A stretch of DNA of 64,000 bases from Bacillus sp. FJAT-26390. GTDB lineage: Bacteria > Bacillota > Bacilli > Paenibacillales > Paenibacillaceae. Made by a program: the position numbers and the translations under genes. The notes under the pieces were generated by a model. The model worked only from the letters and a program-made list of their open reading frames with translations, searched no databases and was not told the origin of the DNA. This document shows positions 50,568 through 58,837 of the stretch, piece after piece; positions within the stretch are counted from its first letter, which is position 1, and the number at the start of each line of letters is the position of its first letter. The stretch is from the NCBI RefSeq assembly GCF_001682865.1, contig NZ_MAQX01000011.1:471692-535691 (forward strand), given 5' to 3'.

Positions 50568-51062
50568 TTAGTTTTTGAATACGGGTACGCCGTCGATAAC
50601 TTGGTATTTTTTCGGCGCTTCTTCTCCGGCAAAAGCCTCCTTGCGACTGCGGTTGATGATGGACAACAGATGATTAAGTTCATTCTCGCTCTGCGCTGCT
50701 TCATCGACCCGCTTTTCGAGCAGCGCGTTCTCATGCCTCAGTTCGTCAATCGTTTCTCTTAGAGCTGCGTTTTGAGCTTCCAAGCCGTTGATGTAATCCG
50801 ACACAGCACCCAAGGCTGAATGGATCGACGCTTGTTTAGCTTGCGGCTGCGGCTGGATGTCCACCGCTTTTATGGTTGTTCCGTCCTCGCGCCTAGGCCT
50901 AATATTTTTGAACTGACGTTTAGCTGCTGCCGCCGTCCTGCCAAAATCCGCTGCGTATAATTCAAAAGCTGTCTCATACGTAGCGCCTTGATTAATCACG
51001 TATTCGACTGTCTTCAAAAGATCGGCGTTTTCTTCGTCCGTCCATCCTCTTCGTTGTGTCAT
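50568..51062 (-). CDS. RsfA-like DNA-binding protein with Myb/SANT domain and coiled-coil
   Basis: A protein of 164 residues. The N-terminal SANT/Myb-like HTH (RRGWTDEENADLLKTVEYVI) is followed by AAAAKRQFKNIRP, as in prespore regulator RsfA. A long coiled-coil covers about 90-140 (LEAQNAALRETIDELRHENA). It is likely a transcription regulator of early or sporulation-linked phage genes. Confidence 0.75.
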   Translation of the reverse strand: MTQRRGWTDEENADLLKTVEYVINQGATYETAFELYAADFGRTAAAAKRQFKNIRPRREDGTTIKAVDIQPQPQAKQASIHSALGAVSDYINGLEAQNAALRETIDELRHENALLEKRVDEAAQSENELNHLLSIINRSRKEAFAGEEAPKKYQVIDGVPVFKN

Positions 51063-51283
51063 GCATTAAACGCCTCCGTTCTAACGATGTCGTTTGTCAG
51101 TTCGGCTATTTCGATTTCAAGAATGTTTTTGCCAGCATCGTGAACTTGTCCGCTTAACAAAAATCTGTGAAGGTCGTTTAAATGCGTTACCGCAGCCGAA
51201 TTATTATTGAAATTGAGCAAAGCCCGTAATTGATCAGCCTCTTGAGGTTGTAAATGATCGGACAATTCAACCTTTACTTTCAA
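51059..51283 (-). CDS. Small hypothetical early protein (74 aa)
   Basis: First gene of the early operon. A helical protein (QPQEADQLRALLNFNNNSAA; ILEIEIAELTNDIVRTEAF). TTG 51283 has GGAGG eight bases upstream; an alternative GTG is at 51292. No family recognised. Confidence 0.55.
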   Translation of the reverse strand: MKVKVELSDHLQPQEADQLRALLNFNNNSAAVTHLNDLHRFLLSGQVHDAGKNILEIEIAELTNDIVRTEAFNA

Positions 51284-51369
51284 CCGAAACACCTCCGCTT
51301 CATGTATGGTTTACGTAATTGTTGGTTACAATAAAGGCATGGAGAAATAGCCCCATTCGAGCAAATGGA

Positions 51370-51409
51370 AATATAATGAAAACAAATGCTTGCGTAAGTG
51401 CCACTTACG
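51370..51409 (-). promoter_or_regulatory. Early promoter overlapped by repressor operator
   Basis: On the minus strand, TTACGC (51392-51397) and TATATT (51370-51375) are spaced by 16 bp. The -35 lies inside the inverted repeat CGTAAGT-GCC-ACTTACG (51393-51409). A repressor bound there would block transcription of the replication operon. Confidence 0.6.
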
Positions 51410-51417
51410 GTTTATAA

Positions 51418-51696
51418 TTACTTTTGTGAGCAAAACTCACATTTCGATAGTACTGCAATACGTTCATTACCTTGAATTAAGTCAGGCCATAAGTCGTAAA
51501 CGTCAGTTTCGAAGTACATAGCGAAAGCAAACATTTTCTCGATACTCGGATTAGATCGACCAGCTTCTAAAGCTCGAACCGTGGTTTCAGTAACCCCCAT
51601 ATCAACAGCTACTTGGGTTTGGGTGCCCTTGGCTATACGAAGTTCTTTAAACCGTTGGCGCGGTTTAAAGGCTCTTGGTTGCGCGTTCTTTTGCAA
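51418..51696 (-). CDS. Cro-like HTH (XRE) protein
   Basis: 92 residues; HTH at about 28-65 (TQTQVAVDMGVTETTVRALE). The C-terminus holds CEFC, a possible zinc or redox site. Start TTG 51696 with AAAGGAGGTG upstream. It is divergent from the repressor, the usual cro position. Confidence 0.75.
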   Translation of the reverse strand: MQKNAQPRAFKPRQRFKELRIAKGTQTQVAVDMGVTETTVRALEAGRSNPSIEKMFAFAMYFETDVYDLWPDLIQGNERIAVLSKCEFCSQK

Positions 51697-51749
51697 ATTG
51701 TTTCACCTCCTTTTTTTGGGGTAACCACAATTTAACATGTAACCAGTAA

Positions 51750-51777
51750 TTACGCAAGTACTATTTTCGTAAGTGGT
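51750..51777. promoter_or_regulatory. Operator half-sites between repressor and Cro-like genes
   Basis: TTACGCA (51750-51756) and CGTAAGT (51768-51774) repeat the half-site seen in the early-promoter operator at 51393-51409. They lie between the divergent XRE genes. Confidence 0.5.
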
Positions 51778-51818
51778 GGAATAAAATAATATACTCGGTA
51801 TTTGAAGGGGATAAAACA

Positions 51819-52184
51819 ATGAATACACTAGGACAAAGAATCAAAGAACTTCGCACGAAAAAGGGATGGGCGCAAGACGAGCTTGCGGAACGCATGGGGA
51901 TGAACAGAGTTAATATATCTAATTATGAGCTGGACAAAATCAAAAACGTGCCTAGTGAAACGTTGAAAAAATTCGCGGACGTATTCGGGGTATCTGCCGA
52001 TTACTTGCTTGGAAAAACCGAAAACTCCGACAAACCTGATTCGGAGTTTCTTCAACGGCTAGAACTTTCTGAAAAGGATTTGCTCAATCAATATACTATC
52101 GTATTAGACGGCAAGGAATTGACCGAGGATGAGGCGCGTTTCGTCATTGCTTTTCTGCGGACAAACCGCCAATTGAAGAACTGA
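51819..52184 (+). CDS. XRE-family lysogeny repressor (CI-like)
   Basis: A protein of 121 residues. HTH at about 15-55 (WAQDELAERMGMNRVNISNY), then PSETLKKFADVFGVSADYLL and a short helical C-terminus for dimerisation. There is no peptidase domain, so induction does not use self-cleavage. GAAGGGGATAAAACA precedes the ATG. It is the main rightward gene of the immunity region. Confidence 0.82.
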   Translation: MNTLGQRIKELRTKKGWAQDELAERMGMNRVNISNYELDKIKNVPSETLKKFADVFGVSADYLLGKTENSDKPDSEFLQRLELSEKDLLNQYTIVLDGKELTEDEARFVIAFLRTNRQLKN

Positions 52185-52278
52185 GTTGCTCCAAACCTTC
52201 TCGCAAGGTGTTTAGGTCTTCCTCGGTTATTCCGGCTAGTTCGTTAACGATGATGATTTCTTTTTGAATAATGAGCAC
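52144..52278 (-). CDS. Possible small helical protein antisense to repressor end
   Basis: A 44-codon frame from GTG 52278 reads IIIVNELAGITEEDLNTLRE, continuing GLEQLSSSIGGLS. It looks like coding sequence but the ribosome binding site is poor and 41 bp overlap the repressor gene on the other strand. Confidence 0.3.
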   Translation of the reverse strand: MLIIQKEIIIVNELAGITEEDLNTLREGLEQLSSSIGGLSAEKQ

Positions 52279-52403
52279 CCCTTAGTTAATGTGAATTATG
52301 AGAGAAGTATAGCACATAAAATGCGAACAGGATACGAACAGAAAGTCGAACAAGCTAGAAAATTTTACGACATGTCTCGACAAAGAAGGAGGAATAATGT
52401 CGA

Positions 52404-52670
52404 ATGCACTTCTCCCGTGGGAGGTGCCTGCTTTCATACTGGCTCCATAAAAGAGGGTTAACCCAAACGGAGTTATCGCGCCGAACTGGATGGTCAGAAG
52501 CCACGCCAGATGCTGGATGGACAAGGCGTGTTATATCTTTTTGGTGCAACGATGAACGCCTTATGAGTGTTGAGGCGATGTATACCGTAGCAACGATTTT
52601 AGACATCAAGATGGAGGAACTTTATCGTTGGAAGCTTGAAGCCAGTGAAAGCAGGCGGATGCGGGAATAG
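52404..52670 (+). CDS. Small HTH protein
   Basis: 88 residues. CLLSYWLHKRGLTQTELSRR then TGWS, VISFWCNDERLMSVEAMYTV and ILDIKMEELYRWK match small Cro/XRE proteins of Bacilli. A strong AAGGAGG leads first to an out-of-frame ATG at 52397 (a 17-codon frame) and then to this ATG at 52404, so translation may depend on the short frame. Confidence 0.6.
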   Translation: MHFSRGRCLLSYWLHKRGLTQTELSRRTGWSEATPDAGWTRRVISFWCNDERLMSVEAMYTVATILDIKMEELYRWKLEASESRRMRE

Positions 52671-52725
52671 CCGCACTCCCCCGGAACGTTTGGTACTTAT
52701 ACGTACCGAATTAAGGCAAGACTTA

Positions 52726-53325
52726 TTAACCCTTCTGGCGATTTATAACGCTATCCACATCACTTTGCATAACCTTGAATGACCTCACCCCGACGTCATA
52801 CCGCCCGGCCCCCACGATCCAAACGAACGGATATATCTTTTTGTCCCGCGGTTGCCACTCTGCTTTTTCCCAATCCCCACTCAAATAATGAGCCTCATAT
52901 CGATTAAGCTTCTCTGTCATTTGCTTCTCCGTATATACGCTATTCTGAATCTCGACATAAAACGGCGTGTTCTTCCAAATCACGAACGCATCTGGCTCCG
53001 GCAGTCCCTTCCCGCCTATCTTCGGTTCAACTACAAACGTTCGCGGCTGTTCGTACTTTCGTAGCTGCCTGTAAAATTCTACGATAGCTAGGAAATGCCC
53101 AATCTTCGCGCTATCCTTCTTAATACTCGGATTAGGGAAATACAGATATTTTCGCCGCTCTTTTGATACCCCTATGACGCCATCCCGGCGCAGGCGCAGC
53201 AAAGCCTTGTTCGCTTCCGTAATTCGATTCTTAACCGTATGGAAGTGCAGCTCCGCTACATCGTCGCGTGTCATGCAACGGAACCGCACTAAGTCAGCAA
53301 CAATCGCCTTATCCCTTGTAATCAA
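52726..53325 (-). CDS. Replication-relaxation family protein
   Basis: A protein of 199 residues. N-terminal winged helix (IVADLVRFRCMTRDDVAELH; KALLRLRRDGVIGV) and a C-terminal nuclease-like fold (PEPDAFVIWKNTPFYVEIQ). This family is typical of plasmids and conjugative elements. Its start overlaps the FtsK-like gene end by four bases. Confidence 0.75.
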   Translation of the reverse strand: MITRDKAIVADLVRFRCMTRDDVAELHFHTVKNRITEANKALLRLRRDGVIGVSKERRKYLYFPNPSIKKDSAKIGHFLAIVEFYRQLRKYEQPRTFVVEPKIGGKGLPEPDAFVIWKNTPFYVEIQNSVYTEKQMTEKLNRYEAHYLSGDWEKAEWQPRDKKIYPFVWIVGAGRYDVGVRSFKVMQSDVDSVINRQKG

Positions 53326-54539
53326 AACGGTAGCCCTCCTAACTCGAAATCATCGTCCTCCGCTTCCTGTGCACCTTCCTCCTGCCCTTCTTCCTCTCCC
53401 TGTTTGTATGGCTCCAACAATTCGCGAGCCTTCGGTATATCCAAATATGGCGCCTGCACGAACCGCAAGCCATCGAGCTTATGAATCATCAATCCCTTTT
53501 GACTTTGCTTAATGTTGGCGGCTTCTCCGCTGCCGATCGTAATGCGGCTATTGATCTCGTCAGCATGCCGGAACGCCATTCGAACCGTTAGGTTGTTCTT
53601 GAGCTTGCCGTCGAGAACGTCGGCATCTGGCCTTTGCATAGAAAGAATCAGGAACACTCCAAGCGCCCGACCTATCGCGCTTATCTCTTCTACAATGTCC
53701 ATGCACTCATGCTTTTTGAGCAGCGACACTTCATCTATCGCGAGCACGATGTAGTTAGGCCGCTTCTCGTCTGGGAGATCGTCAATGTGCGCTAATCCCT
53801 CCTGGTCAAGTAAGTCGCCACGCTTCTGCATTTCCTTTCTAAGCTTAAGCAATATTCGGTGCAAGCTTACTGCGTCCATGACCACATCGACCGCGATGCC
53901 ACGGAATAGGTGGAACTCCGAGCGCTTCAAATCCGCGCAATACAAATCCATTTTCTCGGTGCTGCGGATCAATGTAGTTATGATGGATCGGAGCGCCACG
54001 GACTTTCCGCTGCCCGTCTCCCCAGCCACAAGTAAATGTGGGTGTTCAGTCATGTCGTAAGCAACGCCTCCTGTCCGGCCCCGCCCGACGTAGATCGGCA
54101 GCCGCAGCCCCTTGATCGTTTCAGCAGCTTCCGCTGTGTCATAATCAAACATCGATATGCCTTCCCGGTATACATTTAGTGCAAATGTTTTAACCGTACC
54201 GCTCAGCTCGATATGCTCCCCGAACACTTGCATAAACAACCAATCGTGGTCGAATACCTCTTTCGGATTCATGCCAGTAGGCACCGTGAAAACGATCTGT
54301 TTGCGCTCAAGCGACACGGAAACGCGCTGCACCTTCGGATGAATGATGATTTCCTTTGACGTCTTCCCAGCTCGCCGCGTTACCTTCTTTCCTAACCCTC
54401 CGGCCCGAAAAGCTTTGTGGATGTCCCGGCGCAGCTCCGTTTCCGGCATGGTGCTGTAAGCCGTCCAAGCTACGTAAGAGCTTGCCAGTACGCCCGCAAT
54501 CTTGCTTACTATTACTGCACTAGTTCCAATCATCAGCAT
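53322..54539 (-). CDS. FtsK/SpoIIIE-like DNA-translocating ATPase
   Basis: A protein of 405 residues. N-terminal membrane segment (about 2-25), Walker A LLVAGETGSGKSVALR (about 170-185), Walker B YIVLAIDEVSLL and a sensor stretch FLILSMQRPDADVLDGK. The C-terminus is acidic (EEGQEEGAQEAEDDDFEL). It resembles plasmid or ICE coupling-type translocases rather than chromosome-segregation FtsK, which is longer and has a gamma domain. Confidence 0.82.
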   Translation of the reverse strand: MLMIGTSAVIVSKIAGVLASSYVAWTAYSTMPETELRRDIHKAFRAGGLGKKVTRRAGKTSKEIIIHPKVQRVSVSLERKQIVFTVPTGMNPKEVFDHDWLFMQVFGEHIELSGTVKTFALNVYREGISMFDYDTAEAAETIKGLRLPIYVGRGRTGGVAYDMTEHPHLLVAGETGSGKSVALRSIITTLIRSTEKMDLYCADLKRSEFHLFRGIAVDVVMDAVSLHRILLKLRKEMQKRGDLLDQEGLAHIDDLPDEKRPNYIVLAIDEVSLLKKHECMDIVEEISAIGRALGVFLILSMQRPDADVLDGKLKNNLTVRMAFRHADEINSRITIGSGEAANIKQSQKGLMIHKLDGLRFVQAPYLDIPKARELLEPYKQGEEEGQEEGAQEAEDDDFELGGLPF

Positions 54540-54677
54540 GTACCAGTACCCCCGATATATTGCAGTATTTAATGCTGTTCTTACTCTATTAATTACTCGA
54601 TTATCAATAGTGCATTAATACAAGCTAAAAGAGTTGATGTGACTATATTTTCAGATTTGTTTAAAGTGTACGAAGAA

Positions 54678-54821
54678 TTAAGAGAATGGAGAAAGAAGAA
54701 AATGAGCGAGAGGGCGAGCGACAGCGTGCCCAAAAATCCAACAAATATACACTCCGCCTAAAAAAGAAATTCCAACCAAAGCCCAACCGACAACATCAGA
54801 GAGAGGAACGGCCCTTGTCAT
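54678..54821 (-). CDS. Small membrane protein (47 aa)
   Basis: From ATG 54821 (GGGGTGAGCGT upstream; ATGA overlap with the previous stop). One strong membrane segment (VVGWALVGISFLGGVYICWI). Unknown; coupled to the 67-aa membrane protein. Positions 54540-54677 downstream show nothing recognisable. Confidence 0.5.
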   Translation of the reverse strand: MTRAVPLSDVVGWALVGISFLGGVYICWIFGHAVARPLAHFLLSPFS

Positions 54822-55021
54822 ACGCTCACCCCGAATGAGCGAGCAATATAACGCAGCCCAGCCCACCAAAACTCCATAGCAATATAAGCGCATCCCACGT
54901 AAGCAACGATTTTAATAAAGACCACTTTTCCTCCATGTCCGTTTTCCTCCATCAGCCTGCCTATAATTTCGCTGCTAATTGCAATGCCTGCAATCTTTAA
55001 AACTGGCTCTAAATAATCCAT
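54818..55021 (-). CDS. Small membrane protein (67 aa), faintly SpoIIIAC-like
   Basis: Two hydrophobic segments (YLEPVLKIAGIAISSEIIGR and VVFIKIVAYVGCAYIAMEFW). KIAGI with a charged turn recalls SpoIIIAC/AD proteins, but the match is weak. It lies upstream of the FtsK-like gene and may belong to the same plasmid-type module. Confidence 0.5.
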   Translation of the reverse strand: MDYLEPVLKIAGIAISSEIIGRLMEENGHGGKVVFIKIVAYVGCAYIAMEFWWAGLRYIARSFGVSV

Positions 55022-55177
55022 GAACCGCTCACTCTCCCTTTGTCGTTTACTGCAAATGAACTAGTGCAGTAATTGGATTTGTTAAAGGATATGTCGAACG
55101 GCTTGCCTGTGTTTCCTAGTTTGATGAATAAAGTTTTCATAGATTGTCCACACTTCTACTAGAGGGGTGTGGTGAAT

Positions 55178-55399
55178 ATGTTCGGATTAGGGAAGCAAAG
55201 AACTAAATTAGGGAGGTATATTGATAAGAACGGGATCACTCAAGGATGGCTGGAAAGTAAAACGGGTTTGAACAAAAATTCAGTGTCCAAATTGTGCGGC
55301 GATGATTCATATGAACCACGTCCGAGCACGGTTCAAAAGGTCATTTCATCTCTCCGCAAACACGGTCACGACGTCCGGGCAGACGACTTTTGGGGATAA
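55178..55399 (+). CDS. Small HTH protein
   Basis: 73 residues: QRTKLGRYIDKNGITQGWLE, SKTGLNKNSVSKLCGDD. XRE-type HTH with a short tail. ATG 55178 has AGGGG ten bases upstream; GTG codons at 55169 and 55172 are also possible. Rightward, like the repressor; perhaps a second lysogeny regulator. Confidence 0.6.
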   Translation: MFGLGKQRTKLGRYIDKNGITQGWLESKTGLNKNSVSKLCGDDSYEPRPSTVQKVISSLRKHGHDVRADDFWG

Positions 55400-55468
55400 T
55401 TTCCGAAACCGATAGGCAAAGCAGGAAGTATATAGTAAAATATCTCATAAATAAGGGGGTCATTTTAC

Positions 55469-55912
55469 TTGAAGAAAAGTTTATTACTATCATTCATTTT
55501 GATCATTTCTCTTTTGTCGGGATGTAGTTCAGCAGCTAATGAGGAAAAAAAACTAACTGCTGGTGAGCAATTATCACTGGATTATGTAAATGTATTTCTT
55601 AATGGTTCTGATCTGGATGCGAAAAAAAAGTTTGTTGAAGAAAAAGTACACAACGACGTTAAGCCGGTATTTAATCTGGCAGCTGCTGCTGAAACGGCAG
55701 AAGAAAACAAACTGCTTAATCCTAAATTAATTGAATCAATTGAGTATGAAGAAGAAGGCGTAAAGGGATCGGTTAATTTGATTCACGCTGATGGTGACAA
55801 GGAAATTATCATGATGATTACAGAAGGAAAAATAATGTGGGGTTATACATCAACAGACGAAGACGAACAAACTAAAGTAGCATTTAACGAATTACGTTCT
55901 AAATTCAAATAA
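55469..55912 (+). CDS. Prophage-encoded lipoprotein
   Basis: 147 residues. Signal peptide KKSLLLSFILIISLLSGC with the lipobox LSGC, then a soluble domain of about 125 residues with alternating strands. Start TTG at 55469 with AAGGGGGTC. It resembles small DUF-type lipoproteins but is not assigned. On the lysogeny strand and with its own terminator, it is a likely lysogenic-conversion gene. Confidence 0.65.
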   Translation: MKKSLLLSFILIISLLSGCSSAANEEKKLTAGEQLSLDYVNVFLNGSDLDAKKKFVEEKVHNDVKPVFNLAAAAETAEENKLLNPKLIESIEYEEEGVKGSVNLIHADGDKEIIMMITEGKIMWGYTSTDEDEQTKVAFNELRSKFK

Positions 55913-55920
55913 AACAACAA

Positions 55921-55956
55921 AAAGCCCCCGACCAATTAAGGTCAGGGGCTTCTTCT
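55921..55956. terminator. Bidirectional terminator between lipoprotein and amidase genes
   Basis: AAGCCCCcGACC pairs with GGTCaGGGGCTT around AATTAA, followed by TCTTCTTT and preceded by an A-rich run. It separates the convergent lipoprotein and lysis genes. Confidence 0.7.
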
Positions 55957-56040
55957 TTGCTATGGGATGCTTTCCCACGCGACCGATGCTTTCGGATTTG
56001 ATAAAAATATACCATATCATTCCAACACAGACAAGCGTTT

Positions 56041-56715
56041 TTATTGTTTTGCCTGTCCGCTAACTCTCCGCAGTTCATTCGCCAGCCGCTTAAACTCCGC
56101 CCGACTAACGCCATCGCTTGCCGCCATGTATGACGCGGATAGAAATGCGATGATCTTATTTGCGTCAGATTGCGCTAAAAGTTTCGTCAATTCGTCTTCC
56201 TCCTCTTTCAGAATCTGCGGAACTAACTTTGCCGCGACCGCTGCTTTGAACGCAGTCCAGCCCAACCATGTGCCTTTGTTATACATAAGTCGCGGGCATA
56301 TCTTGCCGTTCCAATCGTAATGGCGCCGCAGCCGATCTACTCCCCATCCTCGAGCCTTGAGCATGTTTGCTACCAGCTCCGCAGCATTGTCGAGTGTCTT
56401 GGCATAGTTGCCATTCTCGCAAATTTCAATGCCGATTGAAGTGCGATTACCACTCATCGATTCATTGCCGTCACCAGCATGCCAACCATTCTCGTTAAGG
56501 GGCAAGCACTCAATCGCACCGTGCTCGTCCACCGCGATATGGTAAGAGGCCACCCGGCTATTCGATGGATTTGTAAGCCATGCACGTTCGTTCTTGGCCG
56601 AGCTTGTCGGATTGCCTGTGTTATGAATCGTAATCGTTGTTGCGTTCAGCGCGTGGCCCGGCCTGCGGTTGAGTGGCGTTGTCTTCGGAATGTGATCAAT
56701 CGTATAGTTAACCAC
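56041..56715 (-). CDS. Phage endolysin, N-acetylmuramoyl-L-alanine amidase
   Basis: A protein of 224 residues. The amidase_2 domain (about 5-140) carries zinc ligands in TITIHNTGN and RHYDWNGKICPRLM, plus NRTSIGIEICENG. The C-terminal about 60 residues are helical and probably bind the wall. Start GTG 56715 with GGAGGAAAAGGAC, overlapping the holin end. Confidence 0.87.
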   Translation of the reverse strand: MVNYTIDHIPKTTPLNRRPGHALNATTITIHNTGNPTSSAKNERAWLTNPSNSRVASYHIAVDEHGAIECLPLNENGWHAGDGNESMSGNRTSIGIEICENGNYAKTLDNAAELVANMLKARGWGVDRLRRHYDWNGKICPRLMYNKGTWLGWTAFKAAVAAKLVPQILKEEEDELTKLLAQSDANKIIAFLSASYMAASDGVSRAEFKRLANELRRVSGQAKQ

Positions 56716-57184
56716 CGTCCTTTTCCTCCCCAGTAACGCCGCCACGCTGTGCCGCCCGCTCAATTTTCTTATTCAATTCACTGCCTACCCATTTGAGAAT
56801 AGCTTCAAACACATTCAGCGGCAGCCAGTTTCCCCAGCCTGCCCGGATTGAATTGGCAATCATCGATTGAATAATATGATATAAAAGACCGGCAGTGAGT
56901 GCACCGAACAAAATCCCCGGCAGACTAAAAACCACGTCAAGCAAATGGCCCCCTGCTGGCAGCGCGAGCATGAACACAGTTCTGAAAATACCATCAATGC
57001 CATAGGAGCTGCCGTAACTGTTATCCTTTTTAGATGCACGGATGCCGCTTATCCAATCCATCAAAATAAAAAACGTCAGTGCGATCATCGAGGCATACAC
57101 GGCTTCACCTGCTCCATAAGCAAATTCAAATACTGGTACTAATATAGCTCCGATTGTTGTAAAGCTAAGTTGAACCTTGTTCAC
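56708..57184 (-). CDS. Phage holin
   Basis: A protein of 158 residues with three or four membrane segments (VYASMIALTFFILMDWISGI, ILFGALTAGLLYHIIQSMIA). The DWISGI motif is typical of the phage_holin_4/toxin-secretion family. Start GTG 57184 with GGGGAGGG upstream. It forms the membrane hole for endolysin export; it is adjacent to and co-transcribed with the amidase. Confidence 0.8.
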   Translation of the reverse strand: MNKVQLSFTTIGAILVPVFEFAYGAGEAVYASMIALTFFILMDWISGIRASKKDNSYGSSYGIDGIFRTVFMLALPAGGHLLDVVFSLPGILFGALTAGLLYHIIQSMIANSIRAGWGNWLPLNVFEAILKWVGSELNKKIERAAQRGGVTGEEKDGG

Positions 57185-57200
57185 GTTGTTCCCTCCCCAT

Positions 57201-57231
57201 AATAAAAGGCCCCCGCTTTTGCGGAAGCCCC
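57201..57231 (-). terminator. Terminator between tail and lysis genes
   Basis: Minus-strand GGCTTCCGC and GCGGGGGCC pair around AAAA (G-T pairs allowed) and are followed by TTTTATT. It likely reduces read-through into the lysis genes. Confidence 0.65.
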
Positions 57232-57380
57232 TATACAATACCTTCATGCGTGAATGTCTCGCCCGTTATCTCTTCGTACTGCACATCGGTTATCTTGTTC
57301 GCCTGCACGAAAACTGCGACATTATCTTTGTTGTAGCGATCATTATCATAATAGCGCTTGACCAGTGTAAACCAATCCAT
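57231..57380 (-). CDS. XkdX-family phage protein
   Basis: 49 residues, MDWFTLVKRYYDNDRYNKDN then VAVFVQANKITDVQYEEITG. The W-F-xx-V-xx-Y-Y and V-xxxV-xxxxIT-xx-EYxxITG pattern is the XkdX family found between tail and lysis genes. The ATG overlaps the upstream stop (TAATG). Confidence 0.8.
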   Translation of the reverse strand: MDWFTLVKRYYDNDRYNKDNVAVFVQANKITDVQYEEITGETFTHEGIV

Positions 57381-57769
57381 TACAGCACCCCTTCCAATAC
57401 TAAAGTAAGCATCAAGTCAGCTTGCGCCTGCTCCGATTGATCAAGGCGAATATTTGTATTTGCGACTTCAAGAGCCATCATTGCATTTTCAGCTTCTAGT
57501 TGCTCGATCCTCAATTGATCCGGCGTCTTCGGAACCTCCGGCAATGGCGGCGTGACTACGTCAATATCTGCGGATAAGAATTTTCCAACCACGTCAACGA
57601 ACACAATTACGGAGCCGCCGTTTACATGCGAGTACCAAATAACCTTTGCTGTTTCTGCATCCTCAACTATGCAGCTCGCGGACGTTTCAGGAAGCTCTAT
57701 GAACTCCACGCCGCCCATTGAAGCGCTCAATAACTTTCCTGTCGAAATCTCATACTCAATCAATAACAT
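57380..57769 (-). CDS. Small tail-region protein with coiled-coil
   Basis: 129 residues; N-terminal beta region (about 1-75), then a helical segment DQLRIEQLEAENAMMALEVA. Typical of the small gene before XkdX in Bacillus-type prophages. Function unknown. Confidence 0.6.
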   Translation of the reverse strand: MLLIEYEISTGKLLSASMGGVEFIELPETSASCIVEDAETAKVIWYSHVNGGSVIVFVDVVGKFLSADIDVVTPPLPEVPKTPDQLRIEQLEAENAMMALEVANTNIRLDQSEQAQADLMLTLVLEGVL

Positions 57770-57781
57770 ACAATTCGCCCC

Positions 57782-58837
57782 CTAAATTAGATAAGCCGCG
57801 ACATTCGCAAACGGATTGTCGTATACTTCCGTGCCACATAAAGTCACGTTCCTTATATACCCTGTGCTTCCTGCTTGTATTTGGATGTTTACAAAATCGC
57901 CTTGAGTTACTACAACTTCAAGATCGAACGAGAAAGCTGAATAGGTTTGGCTTGTCGTTTGGACGAATCCTGCTTGTCGGTCGCCATTTACATAAGCTGC
58001 TATAGTAGTTGATGAACCCACCGTTCCACCCGCCTTGTATTCCCCTTTAAGGCGATACTTCCCCGTATGTTTGACGGTGAAGCGTTCGACAGTGACGCTT
58101 ACGCCTGTAGCTTTTTCTGTTGGCAATGACATAATTACCGTGTCGCTAGGAACCATGAACGTTTGATGTAGTGCCACCCACGGCGTCCAAACTCCAATAA
58201 CCTTTGTTCTCGTCCATGCTCTATTTGTCGAAAATTCATAAGCTGTTTGTCTCGCCCAATTCACGTCTAATTGAATGTGATCTATAAAAAAGTCCGTCGA
58301 AACTATAGGGGTGTTCGTGCAAGTAGCGTTTGCCCAAAAACGCCCGCTAACAGCTATGTCATTAACGTTTGTGCCATTTCCAAGCGTGTTCGTTTCATTG
58401 CTAACCTGTGTCCAAGCCGTCCAAGTGCCGTTTAAATTACGCCTTGTCCATATACGGTTATCCGCTCCGCTATACGCCACTTGCATGCAGTAGACAGAAG
58501 ACGTCCCGCCGTTGATGTTAATGACGTCTACATAGAAGTTCAAACCAGCAAGTGGTAAATTGGTAGGCGTGGTGCAATAATAACGCCCCGTAGCCGTTAA
58601 TGTATTTAGGTTTGGACTAGCTAGAATCGTTGTATTCGCCTTGTCAGCGTTAGCGGCGGCGGCTTGTATCCCGGTCTCTAGCTGGTTCATAGCGGCGGCG
58701 TTGATAGGAGTTCCCGCTTGAGTAATCGTCCCTGGCTTAGCTACAAGAGTTACTTCTGACGCGGTCTCTCCTGTTTTGGTGTAAAGATTCGGGGTAGCTA
58801 CCGCTCTGTCTACCCAAACTCTAGGCGTGTAAGCCAT
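57782..58837 (-). CDS. Tail fibre protein with pyocin-knob domains
   Basis: A protein of 351 residues. Two similar pyocin-knob units are seen (YCMQVAYSGADNRIWTRRNL and RQTAYEFSTNRAWTRTKVIG, each ending GTWTxW or GVWTPW). The C-terminus (about 240-351) is a beta-rich, C1q/TNF-like or carbohydrate-binding type domain. It is a likely receptor-binding part at the tail tip. Confidence 0.75.
   Translation of the reverse strand: MAYTPRVWVDRAVATPNLYTKTGETASEVTLVAKPGTITQAGTPINAAAMNQLETGIQAAAANADKANTTILASPNLNTLTATGRYYCTTPTNLPLAGLNFYVDVININGGTSSVYCMQVAYSGADNRIWTRRNLNGTWTAWTQVSNETNTLGNGTNVNDIAVSGRFWANATCTNTPIVSTDFFIDHIQLDVNWARQTAYEFSTNRAWTRTKVIGVWTPWVALHQTFMVPSDTVIMSLPTEKATGVSVTVERFTVKHTGKYRLKGEYKAGGTVGSSTTIAAYVNGDRQAGFVQTTSQTYSAFSFDLEVVVTQGDFVNIQIQAGSTGYIRNVTLCGTEVYDNPFANVAAYLI

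Noticed and set aside
52264..52461. 65-codon plus-strand frame before the HTH gene
   Set aside because: No ribosome binding site, low-complexity Arg-rich sequence and overlap with the better-supported HTH gene.
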